From an uncultured Oscillospiraceae bacterium (GTDB lineage Bacteria; Bacillota; Clostridia; Oscillospirales; Oscillospiraceae), in NCBI GenBank assembly GCA_910584285.1, contig CAJTYK010000068.1:1-8852 (forward strand): a stretch of 8,852 nucleotides of DNA. Direction: 5' to 3'. Of this stretch, positions 1 to 5,910 are shown one piece after another. Numbering within the stretch: position 1 is the stretch's first letter; each line of letters begins with the position of its first letter. The translations under genes were made by a program, and so were the position numbers. The notes below the pieces were generated by a model, which made no database searches, had not been told where the DNA came from, and saw nothing but the letters and a program-made list of their open reading frames with translations.

Positions 1-418
1 GGATGCCGTACTCGCCGTTGAAGATGAAGCGCCACACCATGGTGACGGCGGCGGGGGCGCACACCAGCGGCAGGAAGAAGATGGTGCGGAAGCCGCCCTT
101 GAACTTGATCTTGGCGTTGAGGAGAATGGCCACCAGCAGGGACAGGAACAGGCCCACGGGAACGGTGAGGATACAGAACAGGATGGTGTTCCAGGTGGCC
201 TTCCAGAACTCAGCATTCTGGAACATCCGGATGAAATTGTCCAAACCGACGAACTTGTAATGGCCAAAGCCCAGGTGCTCACAGAAGCTGGTGTAGATGG
301 TCTGGACGAAGGGCCACAGATTCAGAACGATCAGGCCGATGATGGTGGGGGCCACCATGATCCAGCCCCAGGTCTCCTCCCGCCGGGAGGCGAGAGACCG
401 CTTGCTTTTCTTGTTCAC
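1..418 (-). CDS. Sugar ABC transporter permease, MalF/UgpA type (partial, C-terminus off the left edge)
   Basis: Inner-membrane channel subunit of a binding-protein-dependent sugar importer (MalF/LacF/UgpA-like, binding-protein-dependent transport family). I read it by translating the minus strand from a GTG start at 418-416; only the first 139 residues are in the window. The start is supported by an AGGAGGG Shine-Dalgarno site (431-425) six bases upstream. The protein has a basic N-terminus (MNKKSKRS), a first helix near residues 19-40 containing APTIIGL, a periplasmic-side stretch with FVGLDNFIRMF, and helices near 78-100 and 111-133. The segment RTIFFLPLVCAPAAVTMVWR is typical of this family. 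The conserved EAA loop that contacts the ATPase would lie beyond the window. It follows the binding-protein gene by 14 bases, so co-transcription and probably close translational linkage are inferred. A second permease gene is expected further left. Family is certain; substrate is not. Confidence 0.9.
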   Translation of the reverse strand, partial: MNKKSKRSLASRREETWGWIMVAPTIIGLIVLNLWPFVQTIYTSFCEHLGFGHYKFVGLDNFIRMFQNAEFWKATWNTILFCILTVPVGLFLSLLVAILLNAKIKFKGGFRTIFFLPLVCAPAAVTMVWRFIFNGEYGI

Positions 419-432
419 AAAAGGCCCTCCTC

Positions 433-1719
433 TCAGTCAGACACCGCGTAGCTGTCCGCGATCCCCTGCATGACAGCCAGCTGGGCGTCGATATCTGCGC
501 CGTTATAGATTTTCACCATCTCGTCGGACACGCTGGACTTCCACTTGCGGCGGGTGGCGTTGTTGATGTACTGCACGCAGGTGTCGAACTGGTCATAGCA
601 CACCTGGGTGTCGATGAGGTAGTCGAAGGTGGCGAACTGGGTGGTCCAGGAGTCCTCCAGCCCCAGGTAGGCGGGGATGGCCGCGCCGGATTCGCCCTGG
701 ATGCGCTGGCCCTCCTCGCTGCCGAAGAAGCGCAGCACGTCCTTTACAAGCTCCAGGTTTTTGCCTGCGGCGGCGGTGGCGTAGCACAGGCCGTTGGAGA
801 TGGTGCCCGTCCCGTCGCCGCTGGCGGGGCTGGGGCATTTGGGCAGGGGGGCGATGTCCCATTTGCCCACCATATTGGGGTAGTTCTTTAGCTCGGACAG
901 CAGGTTCCAGGATCCCTCATAGAACATGGCGCCCATCTCGGAGAAGAACGCGGTGCCCGGGGAGGTCTCGGCAAAGAAGGTCTGGTCGGGGCACCAGTCG
1001 TTTTTCTGGAGGTTCACATAGTACTTGATGGCCTCAACGGTGGCGGGCTGGGTGTACCCGGCGCGGAGGTTGGTCTCCGGATCCAGGATGTAGCCGCCGT
1101 TCTGGTAGACGAAGTTCCAGTAGCCTAACTGCTCGTCGTTGTAGGCCATGTAGCCGTACTTGCCGGTGGCGTCATAGATCTTCTGGGAGGCGTCGGTCAT
1201 GTCGTCCCAGGTCCAGTCCGCGGTGGGGTAGGCCACGCCGGCGGCGTCAAACAGCTCCTTATTGTATACAAGGACAATGTTGTCGCGGTCCTTGGGCACG
1301 CCGTACATCCGGCCGTCGGAGCCGGTGACGTTGCCGATGGAGATGTCGGAATAGTGCTCGGCCCAGAAATCGGGATCTTCCTCAGTGTAGAGGTCGGTCG
1401 TGTCGGCCAGGATACCGAAGTCGGCGTAATACAGGATCTGATCGGTGTGCATCCAGAAGATGTCCGGCATGGTGTTGGACTCTCCGGCGGCCTCCAGCTT
1501 GGTCCAGTACTCGCCCCAGCTGGTCACCTGCACTTCGATCTCCACCTCGGGGTGCTGAGCAGTGTAGGCGTCGCACATGGCCTGCATCCCGTCCCGCTGG
1601 GCCACATCCCAGATCTGGAAGGTCAGGCGGGTCTTGCCGTCCGACGGGCCGCATCCGGCCAAGGCGAGCAGGAGCGCCAGCACCAGCGCCGCCGATGTGA
1701 TACGGGGTAGTTTCTTCAT
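433..1719 (-). CDS. Sugar ABC transporter substrate-binding lipoprotein (solute-binding family 1)
   Basis: Extracellular lipid-anchored receptor that captures a sugar and delivers it to the membrane permeases. The 428-residue product starts with a lipoprotein signal: basic MKKLPR, a hydrophobic stretch (residues 9-21) and a lipobox LAGC with the acylated cysteine at position 23. The mature part fits solute-binding family 1 (MalE/UgpB type): an opening beta strand LTFQIWD, then PDIFWMHTDQILYYADFGIL near residues 85-105, a hinge-type YGVPKDRDNIVLVYNKELF segment, and GAMFYEGSWNL, a typical ligand-cleft stretch in this family. Length is normal. The ATG at 1719 is preceded by two GGAG repeats (1725-1736), and a candidate promoter lies about 60-90 bases upstream. 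The permease gene follows directly. It is divergent from an amylosucrase-like enzyme, so sucrose or another glucoside is a reasonable guess for the ligand, but the sequence does not fix it. Confidence 0.93.
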   Translation of the reverse strand: MKKLPRITSAALVLALLLALAGCGPSDGKTRLTFQIWDVAQRDGMQAMCDAYTAQHPEVEIEVQVTSWGEYWTKLEAAGESNTMPDIFWMHTDQILYYADFGILADTTDLYTEEDPDFWAEHYSDISIGNVTGSDGRMYGVPKDRDNIVLVYNKELFDAAGVAYPTADWTWDDMTDASQKIYDATGKYGYMAYNDEQLGYWNFVYQNGGYILDPETNLRAGYTQPATVEAIKYYVNLQKNDWCPDQTFFAETSPGTAFFSEMGAMFYEGSWNLLSELKNYPNMVGKWDIAPLPKCPSPASGDGTGTISNGLCYATAAAGKNLELVKDVLRFFGSEEGQRIQGESGAAIPAYLGLEDSWTTQFATFDYLIDTQVCYDQFDTCVQYINNATRRKWKSSVSDEMVKIYNGADIDAQLAVMQGIADSYAVSD

Positions 1720-1755
1720 AACGTCTCTCCTCTCCTAATCATGTTTTTCCGCTTA

Positions 1756-1778
1756 CAAACGTTGGTTGGTAAATCAAC
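1756..1778. promoter_or_regulatory. Operator-like inverted repeats at the start of the ABC operon
   Basis: Two adjoining symmetrical elements lie here. CAAACGTTGG (1756-1765) pairs at four of five positions around a central CG, as in LacI-family operators. GTTGGTAAATCAAC (1765-1778) pairs at six of seven positions. The second overlaps the proposed -10 hexamer and the expected transcription start near 1770, a position that suits a repressor. No LacI-family gene is in the window, and short near-palindromes arise by chance in AT-rich DNA, so confidence is low. Confidence 0.3.
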
Positions 1779-1806
1779 TATACCGCTTTTCCGCCTTGGC
1801 TGTAAA
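1777..1806 (-). promoter_or_regulatory. Candidate sigma-70/SigA promoter for the ABC operon
   Basis: Read on the minus strand, TTTACA (1806-1801, five of six matches to the -35 consensus) is followed after 18 bases by TATAGT (1782-1777, five of six matches to the -10 consensus). The predicted start near 1770 gives a leader of about 50 bases before the binding-protein ATG at 1719. This is the best match I found upstream of that gene. A lone TATAAT at 1903-1898 on the same strand lacks a -35 partner. Confidence 0.5.
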
Positions 1807-1925
1807 TAGGCCATGTTTCCTAAAATATATCCAAATGTTGCATACGGCACATTTGGGACAGCTTCAGGACACATCTTGGCATATGCCTCTAAAATTCATT
1901 ATATTACACAGTATTTGCCTAAATT

Positions 1926-1937
1926 TTTTGTGCAAAA
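1926..1937. repeat. TTTTGTGCAAAA palindrome, distal copy of a TTGTGCAAA motif
   Basis: A 12-base inverted repeat with five-base arms (TTTTG/CAAAA) around TG. Its core TTGTGCAAA (1928-1936) is repeated in the same orientation at 2055-2063, where it overlaps the proposed -35 of the amylosucrase promoter. The copies are 127 bases apart, close to a whole number of helical turns. It could be a paired regulator site, but two copies of a 9-base word in AT-rich DNA is modest evidence. Confidence 0.3.
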
Positions 1938-2004
1938 CATAAAATAGAAACTTTTCCGGATTAAAATAAAAGGTACTTCTTAAAAACAGACTTGTAACTC
2001 ACAG

Positions 2005-2030
2005 CTTTTTTCGCCCTATCGCAAAAAAAG
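2005..2030. repeat. A/T-rich stem-loop upstream of the amylosucrase promoter
   Basis: CTTTTTTCGC (2005-2014) and GCAAAAAAAG (2021-2030) pair at nine of ten positions around a six-base loop. The stem is mostly A-T pairs and no gene ends here, so a terminator role is doubtful. It may be an operator, or simply facing A and T tracts, which bend DNA and can act as promoter upstream elements. Confidence 0.35.
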
Positions 2031-2054
2031 ATGCCAAGATGCAAGATTCACCTC

Positions 2055-2083
2055 TTGTGCAAACGGATCCACTGTGCTATAGT
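2055..2083 (+). promoter_or_regulatory. Candidate promoter for the amylosucrase gene (extended -10)
   Basis: TTGTGC (2055-2060, three of six matches to the -35 consensus) is followed after 17 bases by TATAGT (2078-2083), directly preceded by TGC (2075-2077), an extended -10 element. Transcription would begin near 2090, leaving a leader of about 37 bases with a GGGGAGG ribosome site at 2108-2114. The weak -35 lies inside the repeated TTGTGCAAA motif, which would suit activator or repressor control. Confidence 0.5.
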
Positions 2084-2126
2084 TCGGGCGAGAATTGTTT
2101 GACCCGCGGGGAGGCTTACGGCTGCC

Positions 2127-3962
2127 ATGAAAACAACTGCATTTGACCAGCGCCTGGAGGGGCGCTATGATGAGCTGAAATGGCTCTACTGCGAGCTGTA
2201 TCAGAATGACCTGGAGGCATTCCAAGGCTTTGTGGAGATGCTCCGGCGCAGCTGGGGACAGCGGAAACGTCCTCTCCGGGCGCAGGACGCCCGCCGGGAG
2301 GCCGATCCCGATTGGTATCGCCACCGGGAGCTGCTGGGCATGATGCTCTATGTGGACGCTTTTGCCGGCGATCTGGCGGGGGTTCGAGGCAAGCTGGACT
2401 ATATCCGGGAGTGCGGGGTGAACTACCTTCACCTGATGCCCTTGCTCCAGTCCCCCAAGGGCCGCAGCGACGGCGGCTACGCCGTCAGCGACTTTCGGGC
2501 CGTCCAGCCGGAGCTGGGCACAATGGAGGATTTGGAACGGCTGGCCGACGCCTGCCGGAGGTTGCAGATCAGCCTGTGTCTGGACTTCGTGATGAACCAC
2601 ACCAGCGAGGAGCATGAGTGGGCGAAAAAAGCCCGGGCCGGGGAGCCGGGCTATCGGGAGCGGTATTTCTTTTACGACAGCTGGGACGTTCCGCGGGAGT
2701 TTGAACAGACCGTCCCCCAGGTGTTTCCCACCACCGCTCCGGGCAGCTTTACCCAACTGGAGGACGGCCAAATCGTCATGACCAGCTTCTATCCCTACCA
2801 GTGGGATCTGAACTACGCCAATCCGGCGGTGTTCCATGATATGACGGAAAACCTGCTCTACCTGGCTAACCGGGGGATCGACGTCATCCGGCTGGACGCG
2901 GTCCCCTACATCTGGAAGCAGCTGGGCACCAGCTGCCGCAATCTGCCCCAGGTGCACTCCCTGGTGCGGATGCTCCGCATGGCCTGTGAGATCGTCTGCC
3001 CCGGCGTGCTGCTGCTGGGGGAGGTGGTGATGGAGCCCGCCAAGGTGGCCCCCTACTTCGGCACAACCGAGAAGCCGGAGTGCCATATGCTCTACAACGT
3101 CACCACCATGGCCACCACCTGGCACACCCTGGCCACCGGGGACGTATCCCTGCTGAAGCGGCAGCTGGAGGCGGTGTGCGCCCTCCCCAAGGACTTTTTA
3201 TTCCTCAACTACCTGCGCTGCCACGACGACATCGGCTGGGGGCTGGACTATCCCTGGCTGCGGGAGCAATTCGGAACGGACGAGGTGGCCCACAAGCGCT
3301 ATCTCAACGACTGGTTCACCGGGCGATTCCCTGGCAGCGACAGCCGGGGGGAGCTGTACAATGACGACCCTCGGCTGGGAGACGCCCGGCTGTGTGGCAC
3401 CACCGCCTCCCTGTGCGGGGTGGAGGCCGCCGAATTGGAGGGGGATCCCTTCAAGCTGGAGCGGGCGGCGGCCTGTGACCTGACCCTCCACGCCTGGATG
3501 CTGTCCCAGAGCGGCATTCCGGTGATCTACAGCGGGGACGAGGTCGGCCGGTTCAACGACTACGCCTACCACGATGACCCGGACAAGCGGGAGGACAGCC
3601 GCTATCTCCACCGGGGCCGGTTCCAGTGGGAGCTGGCGGAGCGCCGGAACGACCCAGACACCCTCCAGGGCAAGCTGTTCCAGGGCCTGCGGCGGCTGGA
3701 GCGGATCCGGGCCGGGGAGCCCTGCTTTGACGGGGACGCCGACGTCTGGGTGGAGGACAGCGGAGACGCCCGGGTGCTGGCCCTGTGCCGCCGGAAGGGG
3801 GAGCGGGAGCTTTTCTGCCTGTTCAATTTCAGCGGGGAGTTCGTCCGGGCTGGGGTAGGCCGGGGCGGGGCCTATACCGAGCTGATGTATGGGACACATT
3901 ATGATAGCATCCGCTGTGTTGACCTGTGGCCCAACGGCTTTGCTTGGCTGCTGCGGGAATAA
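2127..3962 (+). CDS. Amylosucrase-like alpha-glucan enzyme, GH13 subfamily 4
   Basis: Intracellular retaining glycosidase/transglucosidase expected to act on sucrose, either building alpha-1,4-glucan with release of fructose (amylosucrase) or hydrolysing it (sucrose hydrolase). The 611 residues follow the Neisseria amylosucrase (NpAS) from memory almost without gaps through the barrel core. Expected active-site positions are all present: D115 and Y118 in SDGGY, H158 in DFVMNHTS, F221, R255 and nucleophile D257 in VIRLDAVPYIWK, acid/base E299 in LLLGEV, H366-D367 in RCHDDIGW, and R492 in EDSRYLHR, which pairs with D115 to close the sucrose pocket. A B'-domain-like segment follows residue 368. 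The site matching NpAS R226 is P197, and the N-terminal helical domain is about 30-45 residues shorter. There is no signal peptide. The start ATG has a GGGGAGG site 12 bases upstream, a slightly long spacing. The divergent sugar importer supports a role in using imported sugar. Polymerase versus hydrolase activity cannot be read from sequence. Confidence 0.9.
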   Translation: MKTTAFDQRLEGRYDELKWLYCELYQNDLEAFQGFVEMLRRSWGQRKRPLRAQDARREADPDWYRHRELLGMMLYVDAFAGDLAGVRGKLDYIRECGVNYLHLMPLLQSPKGRSDGGYAVSDFRAVQPELGTMEDLERLADACRRLQISLCLDFVMNHTSEEHEWAKKARAGEPGYRERYFFYDSWDVPREFEQTVPQVFPTTAPGSFTQLEDGQIVMTSFYPYQWDLNYANPAVFHDMTENLLYLANRGIDVIRLDAVPYIWKQLGTSCRNLPQVHSLVRMLRMACEIVCPGVLLLGEVVMEPAKVAPYFGTTEKPECHMLYNVTTMATTWHTLATGDVSLLKRQLEAVCALPKDFLFLNYLRCHDDIGWGLDYPWLREQFGTDEVAHKRYLNDWFTGRFPGSDSRGELYNDDPRLGDARLCGTTASLCGVEAAELEGDPFKLERAAACDLTLHAWMLSQSGIPVIYSGDEVGRFNDYAYHDDPDKREDSRYLHRGRFQWELAERRNDPDTLQGKLFQGLRRLERIRAGEPCFDGDADVWVEDSGDARVLALCRRKGERELFCLFNFSGEFVRAGVGRGGAYTELMYGTHYDSIRCVDLWPNGFAWLLRE

Positions 3963-3971
3963 GCGGCCATC

Positions 3972-4002
3972 AAAAATGCGGCAGCTCCGGCTGCCGCATT
4001 TT
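3972..4002. terminator. Bidirectional intrinsic terminator
   Basis: A perfect 13-base-pair stem, AAAATGCGGCAGC (3973-3985) with GCTGCCGCATTTT (3990-4002), closes a TCCG loop. Its foot is A-rich on the left and T-rich on the right, so either transcript ends in a U run. It sits 10 bases after the amylosucrase stop and 7 bases after the stop of the converging AraC gene, so it should end both. Confidence 0.9.
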
Positions 4003-4009
4003 CGCGCTG

Positions 4010-4876
4010 TCAGCGCTCTCTTTTGATCTGGTTCTGGGCCCGCCACTGCCTGGGGGAGAGGCCGTAACGCTTGTGGAACGCCCGGGTGAAGTGCAGCTGA
4101 TTGGGGTAACCGCACCGGGCCGCGATGGAGCCGATGGAGGCGTCTGTGCCCTTGAGCTGATCGGCGGCCTTGGACAGGCGGAGGCGGATCAAAAACTCCT
4201 GGGGCGGACAGCCCATGGTCTCCCGGAAGGTCTTACTGAAGTAGCTGCGGTTCAGGCCGCATACCTCGGCGATCTGCTCCACGGTGATGTCCTGTGCGTA
4301 ATTGTGCTCCATGAAGTTGACGGCCTCCTGGATGTAGAAATCCCGGAGTTGTCCGCCGCTCAACTCCCGGCGGCTGGACGAGGTGCGGATCAGGGCGTCC
4401 AGAAACAGGCACAGATGACCCACCAGATGGAGGGCGGACGCGTCGGGGTGCTCCGCGATGTAGAGCATGGTGTCCCCCACGCTCTGGCCCTGCTCCGGGG
4501 TCAGCGGACAATAGATGGGGTGGCCCAGATCCAGGCCCGCCTGATCCACATATTCCGCCACCCGCAGGCCGTCGAATTCCAGCCAGACATACTTCCACGG
4601 ATCGTCCTCCCGGGCGGAGTAGGTGGTGATTTGGCCGGGGAAAATCAGAAAGCCTTTCCCGGGAGCCAGCGGGTAATGCTGGGTTATTCCGTGCTCGTCG
4701 GCGGCGTCCAGCTGCCCGTGGCCGGAGAGAACATAGTGGAACAGGTAGTGGTTGCGCACAAAGGGTCCGAAGGAGTGCAGGGGGCCGCACTGCTCCCAAC
4801 CATATTGGTACAGCCGGACATCCAGGAAATTTTCATTGGGGAAAATCGAAAAGGAAAACTCGTCCACAGCAAGCAC
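4010..4876 (-). CDS. AraC-family transcriptional regulator, MsmR/AraR-like sugar-sensing type
   Basis: Cytoplasmic DNA-binding regulator, probably sugar-responsive. Numbered from the GTG at 4876, the product has 288 residues. An N-terminal cupin-like ligand domain (about 20-105) carries FVRNHYLFHYVLSGHG and GKGFLIFPGQITTY, characteristic of MsmR/RafR-type AraC proteins. The C-terminal DNA-binding domain has two helix-turn-helix units: about 197-219 (ITVEQIAEVCGLNRSYFSKT) and 246-268 (SIGSIAARCGYPNQLHFTRA), ending with the family signature F-x-x-x-Y-G-x-S-P-x-x-W/F-R. The start is uncertain. The only good ribosome site, GGAAGG (4884-4879), is just 2 bases from this GTG but 11 from an in-frame GTG at 4867, which may be the true start (285 residues). 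An in-frame stop lies just upstream. The gene begins 18 bases after the other AraC gene ends and converges on the amylosucrase gene, whose region it may control (inference). Confidence 0.9.
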   Translation of the reverse strand: MLAVDEFSFSIFPNENFLDVRLYQYGWEQCGPLHSFGPFVRNHYLFHYVLSGHGQLDAADEHGITQHYPLAPGKGFLIFPGQITTYSAREDDPWKYVWLEFDGLRVAEYVDQAGLDLGHPIYCPLTPEQGQSVGDTMLYIAEHPDASALHLVGHLCLFLDALIRTSSSRRELSGGQLRDFYIQEAVNFMEHNYAQDITVEQIAEVCGLNRSYFSKTFRETMGCPPQEFLIRLRLSKAADQLKGTDASIGSIAARCGYPNQLHFTRAFHKRYGLSPRQWRAQNQIKRER

Positions 4877-4894
4877 GTCCTTCCGCCCACGTTT

Positions 4895-5803
4895 TCAAAA
4901 TATGTTCATTTTGCCCATTTTTCTGAACTCACCGGGCGTACACCCCTTCAGCTCTCGGAAGGTTTTGGCAAAATAGCTCATCTCCTGAAATCCGCACGCC
5001 TCGCCAATGTCTGAGATCTTCCGGTCGGTGGACGCCAGCAGCTCCGCCGCCTTCTGGATCCGAACCTGCTTGACATATTGGATCGGCGTGCAGCCGATCA
5101 TGCTGCGGAAGCACCGCAGACACTCGTTTTCACTGAGAATGGCGCTCTCCGCAATTTTCGCGAGGGTTACCTCTCCGTCGTAGTGCTCCTGGATATACTG
5201 AAGCATCAGCTTGATCCGCGCCCCATCCCGCAGGGCCTTCTCTGAGGGCCTTTTTTCCGCCGCAGGGGAATACTTTGCCAAGAGAAACACAAGCCTGGAG
5301 AGCCGTTCCCGCACCACAAGCTCAAAGCCCTCCGCTTCGGACACGCAGGCCTGCCAGGCCTCCTGAATTGTCCTGGAAGCGGCGCGCTCCCATTCCTGAC
5401 CATGGGGAAAATAGACACAGGGACGGCATGGATCAGAGAGCAGCGGCTCCAGATATTTTTGCCAGATAATGCTGTCCACACTGCCCCCCACCAGCCTGGG
5501 GTGAAACACTACAGAGCGCAGGAGGCAGGCGCCCTGCCCCTCCGGCCAGACGCCATGCAGAACTCCGGCGTTGATCAGGAGACCCTCACCCTGCCGCACC
5601 AGGTGATCCGCTCCGTTGACAGAAACTCGGGCGGTTCCGGCCTCAACCACCAAAGCCTCCAATTCGTCGTGCCAGTGCCACGGCACAGCCGCGTCCCGGA
5701 TATCGTCATGGTAGCAGGCCGCCGGGAACAGGGGCGTACCATGTGCGATCAGCTCCCGGCCCCGCTGGTCGGTAGAAACGGGCCCGCATACGCTCAGAGC
5801 CAT
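4895..5803 (-). CDS. AraC-family transcriptional regulator with HWH cupin sensor domain
   Basis: DNA-binding regulator of 302 residues. The open frame extends to 5869, but the ATG at 5803 is chosen because AGGAGGT (5818-5812) lies eight bases upstream and homology starts later. The N-terminal cupin (about 35-100) shows PWHWHDELEALVVEAGTARV (41-60) and GEGLLINAGVLHGVWP (72-87), as in AraC proteins that read small ligands through a beta barrel. The C-terminal domain has helix-turn-helix units near 212-234 (VTLAKIAESAILSENECLRC) and 262-284 (KISDIGEACGFQEMSYFAKT), ending FRELKGCTPGEFRK. The sensor domain is not closely similar to that of the neighbouring AraC protein, so this is not a recent tandem duplicate. 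It is divergent from the transporter at 5911, a classical regulator/target arrangement, and is followed by the second AraC gene. Its ligand is unknown. Confidence 0.9.
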   Translation of the reverse strand: MALSVCGPVSTDQRGRELIAHGTPLFPAACYHDDIRDAAVPWHWHDELEALVVEAGTARVSVNGADHLVRQGEGLLINAGVLHGVWPEGQGACLLRSVVFHPRLVGGSVDSIIWQKYLEPLLSDPCRPCVYFPHGQEWERAASRTIQEAWQACVSEAEGFELVVRERLSRLVFLLAKYSPAAEKRPSEKALRDGARIKLMLQYIQEHYDGEVTLAKIAESAILSENECLRCFRSMIGCTPIQYVKQVRIQKAAELLASTDRKISDIGEACGFQEMSYFAKTFRELKGCTPGEFRKMGKMNIF

Positions 5804-5811
5804 GGCGGTCC

Positions 5812-5818
5812 ACCTCCT
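5812..5818 (-). promoter_or_regulatory. Ribosome binding site fixing the start of the HWH-cupin AraC gene
   Basis: On the minus strand AGGAGGT lies eight bases before the ATG at 5803, an ideal Shine-Dalgarno site. No comparable site precedes the upstream in-frame ATG at 5869, so the longer reading frame is rejected. Confidence 0.8.
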
Positions 5819-5824
5819 GGTGAT

Positions 5825-5837
5825 TTTGTCGCACAAA
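5825..5837. promoter_or_regulatory. Operator-like inverted repeat in the AraC/transporter divergent region
   Basis: TTTGTCGCACAAA has perfect five-base arms (TTTGT/ACAAA) around CGC. It lies in the 107-base gap between two divergent genes, just upstream of the AraC ribosome site and about 40 bases upstream of the transporter's -10. Its complement contains TTTGTGC, the same heptamer found at 1927-1933. It may be an autoregulatory site, but the arms are short. Confidence 0.3.
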
Positions 5838-5873
5838 CCTGCGGATTTCTTGCTAACGCTTCCGCTCATTCCG

Positions 5874-5882
5874 TGGTATTAT
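5874..5882 (+). promoter_or_regulatory. Candidate extended -10 promoter for the MFS transporter
   Basis: TATTAT (5877-5882, five of six matches) is directly preceded by TGG (5874-5876), an extended -10. No good -35 lies at normal spacing; TTGCTA at 5850 is 21 bases away. Transcription would start near 5889, only about 22 bases before the ATG at 5911, with the AGGGAGGG ribosome site at 5896-5903 in between. A weak -35 suggests activator dependence. No clear promoter for the divergent AraC gene was found. Confidence 0.45.
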
Positions 5883-5910
5883 CCTATCAGAAATTAGGGA
5901 GGGATGCAAG

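Larger units (their letters stand above)
1720..2126. promoter_or_regulatory. Divergent AT-rich control region between ABC operon and amylosucrase gene
   Basis: This 407-base stretch holds no convincing gene. It is much richer in A and T than the flanking genes, especially from about 1740 to 2035. It contains a candidate minus-strand promoter (1777-1806), a candidate plus-strand promoter (2055-2083), an imperfect operator-like inverted repeat (1765-1778), a CAAACGTTGG near-palindrome (1756-1765), a TTTTGTGCAAAA palindrome (1926-1937) whose core recurs at 2055-2063, and an A/T-rich stem-loop (2005-2030). No known riboswitch fold or tRNA was recognised. Both flanking genes start here, so sugar-responsive control is likely to act on it. 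Which regulator binds is unknown. Confidence 0.7.

Noticed and set aside
3..260. 85-codon plus-strand frame at the left edge
   Set aside because: It is the complement of the permease gene, whose translation is clearly a family member.
1898..1903. Perfect TATAAT on the minus strand
   Set aside because: No -35 element at 16-18 bases upstream; probably a chance match in AT-rich DNA.
2016..3125. 369-codon open frame on the minus strand opposite the amylosucrase gene
   Set aside because: It is antisense to a well-conserved GH13 gene. The product is rich in His, Pro, Gly and Ala with no recognisable domain, and long antisense frames are expected in GC-rich DNA.
3198..4115. 305-codon minus-strand frame across the amylosucrase end, the terminator and the AraC end
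   Set aside because: It crosses a strong terminator hairpin and two real gene ends, and its composition is that of a shadow frame.
3926..5014. 362-codon plus-strand frame opposite the MsmR-like AraC gene
   Set aside because: It is antisense to clear helix-turn-helix coding sequence, crosses a terminator, and has no recognisable domain.
5804..5869. 22-codon upstream extension of the HWH-cupin AraC gene
   Set aside because: It passes through the ideal AGGAGGT ribosome site for the ATG at 5803 and adds no conserved sequence.
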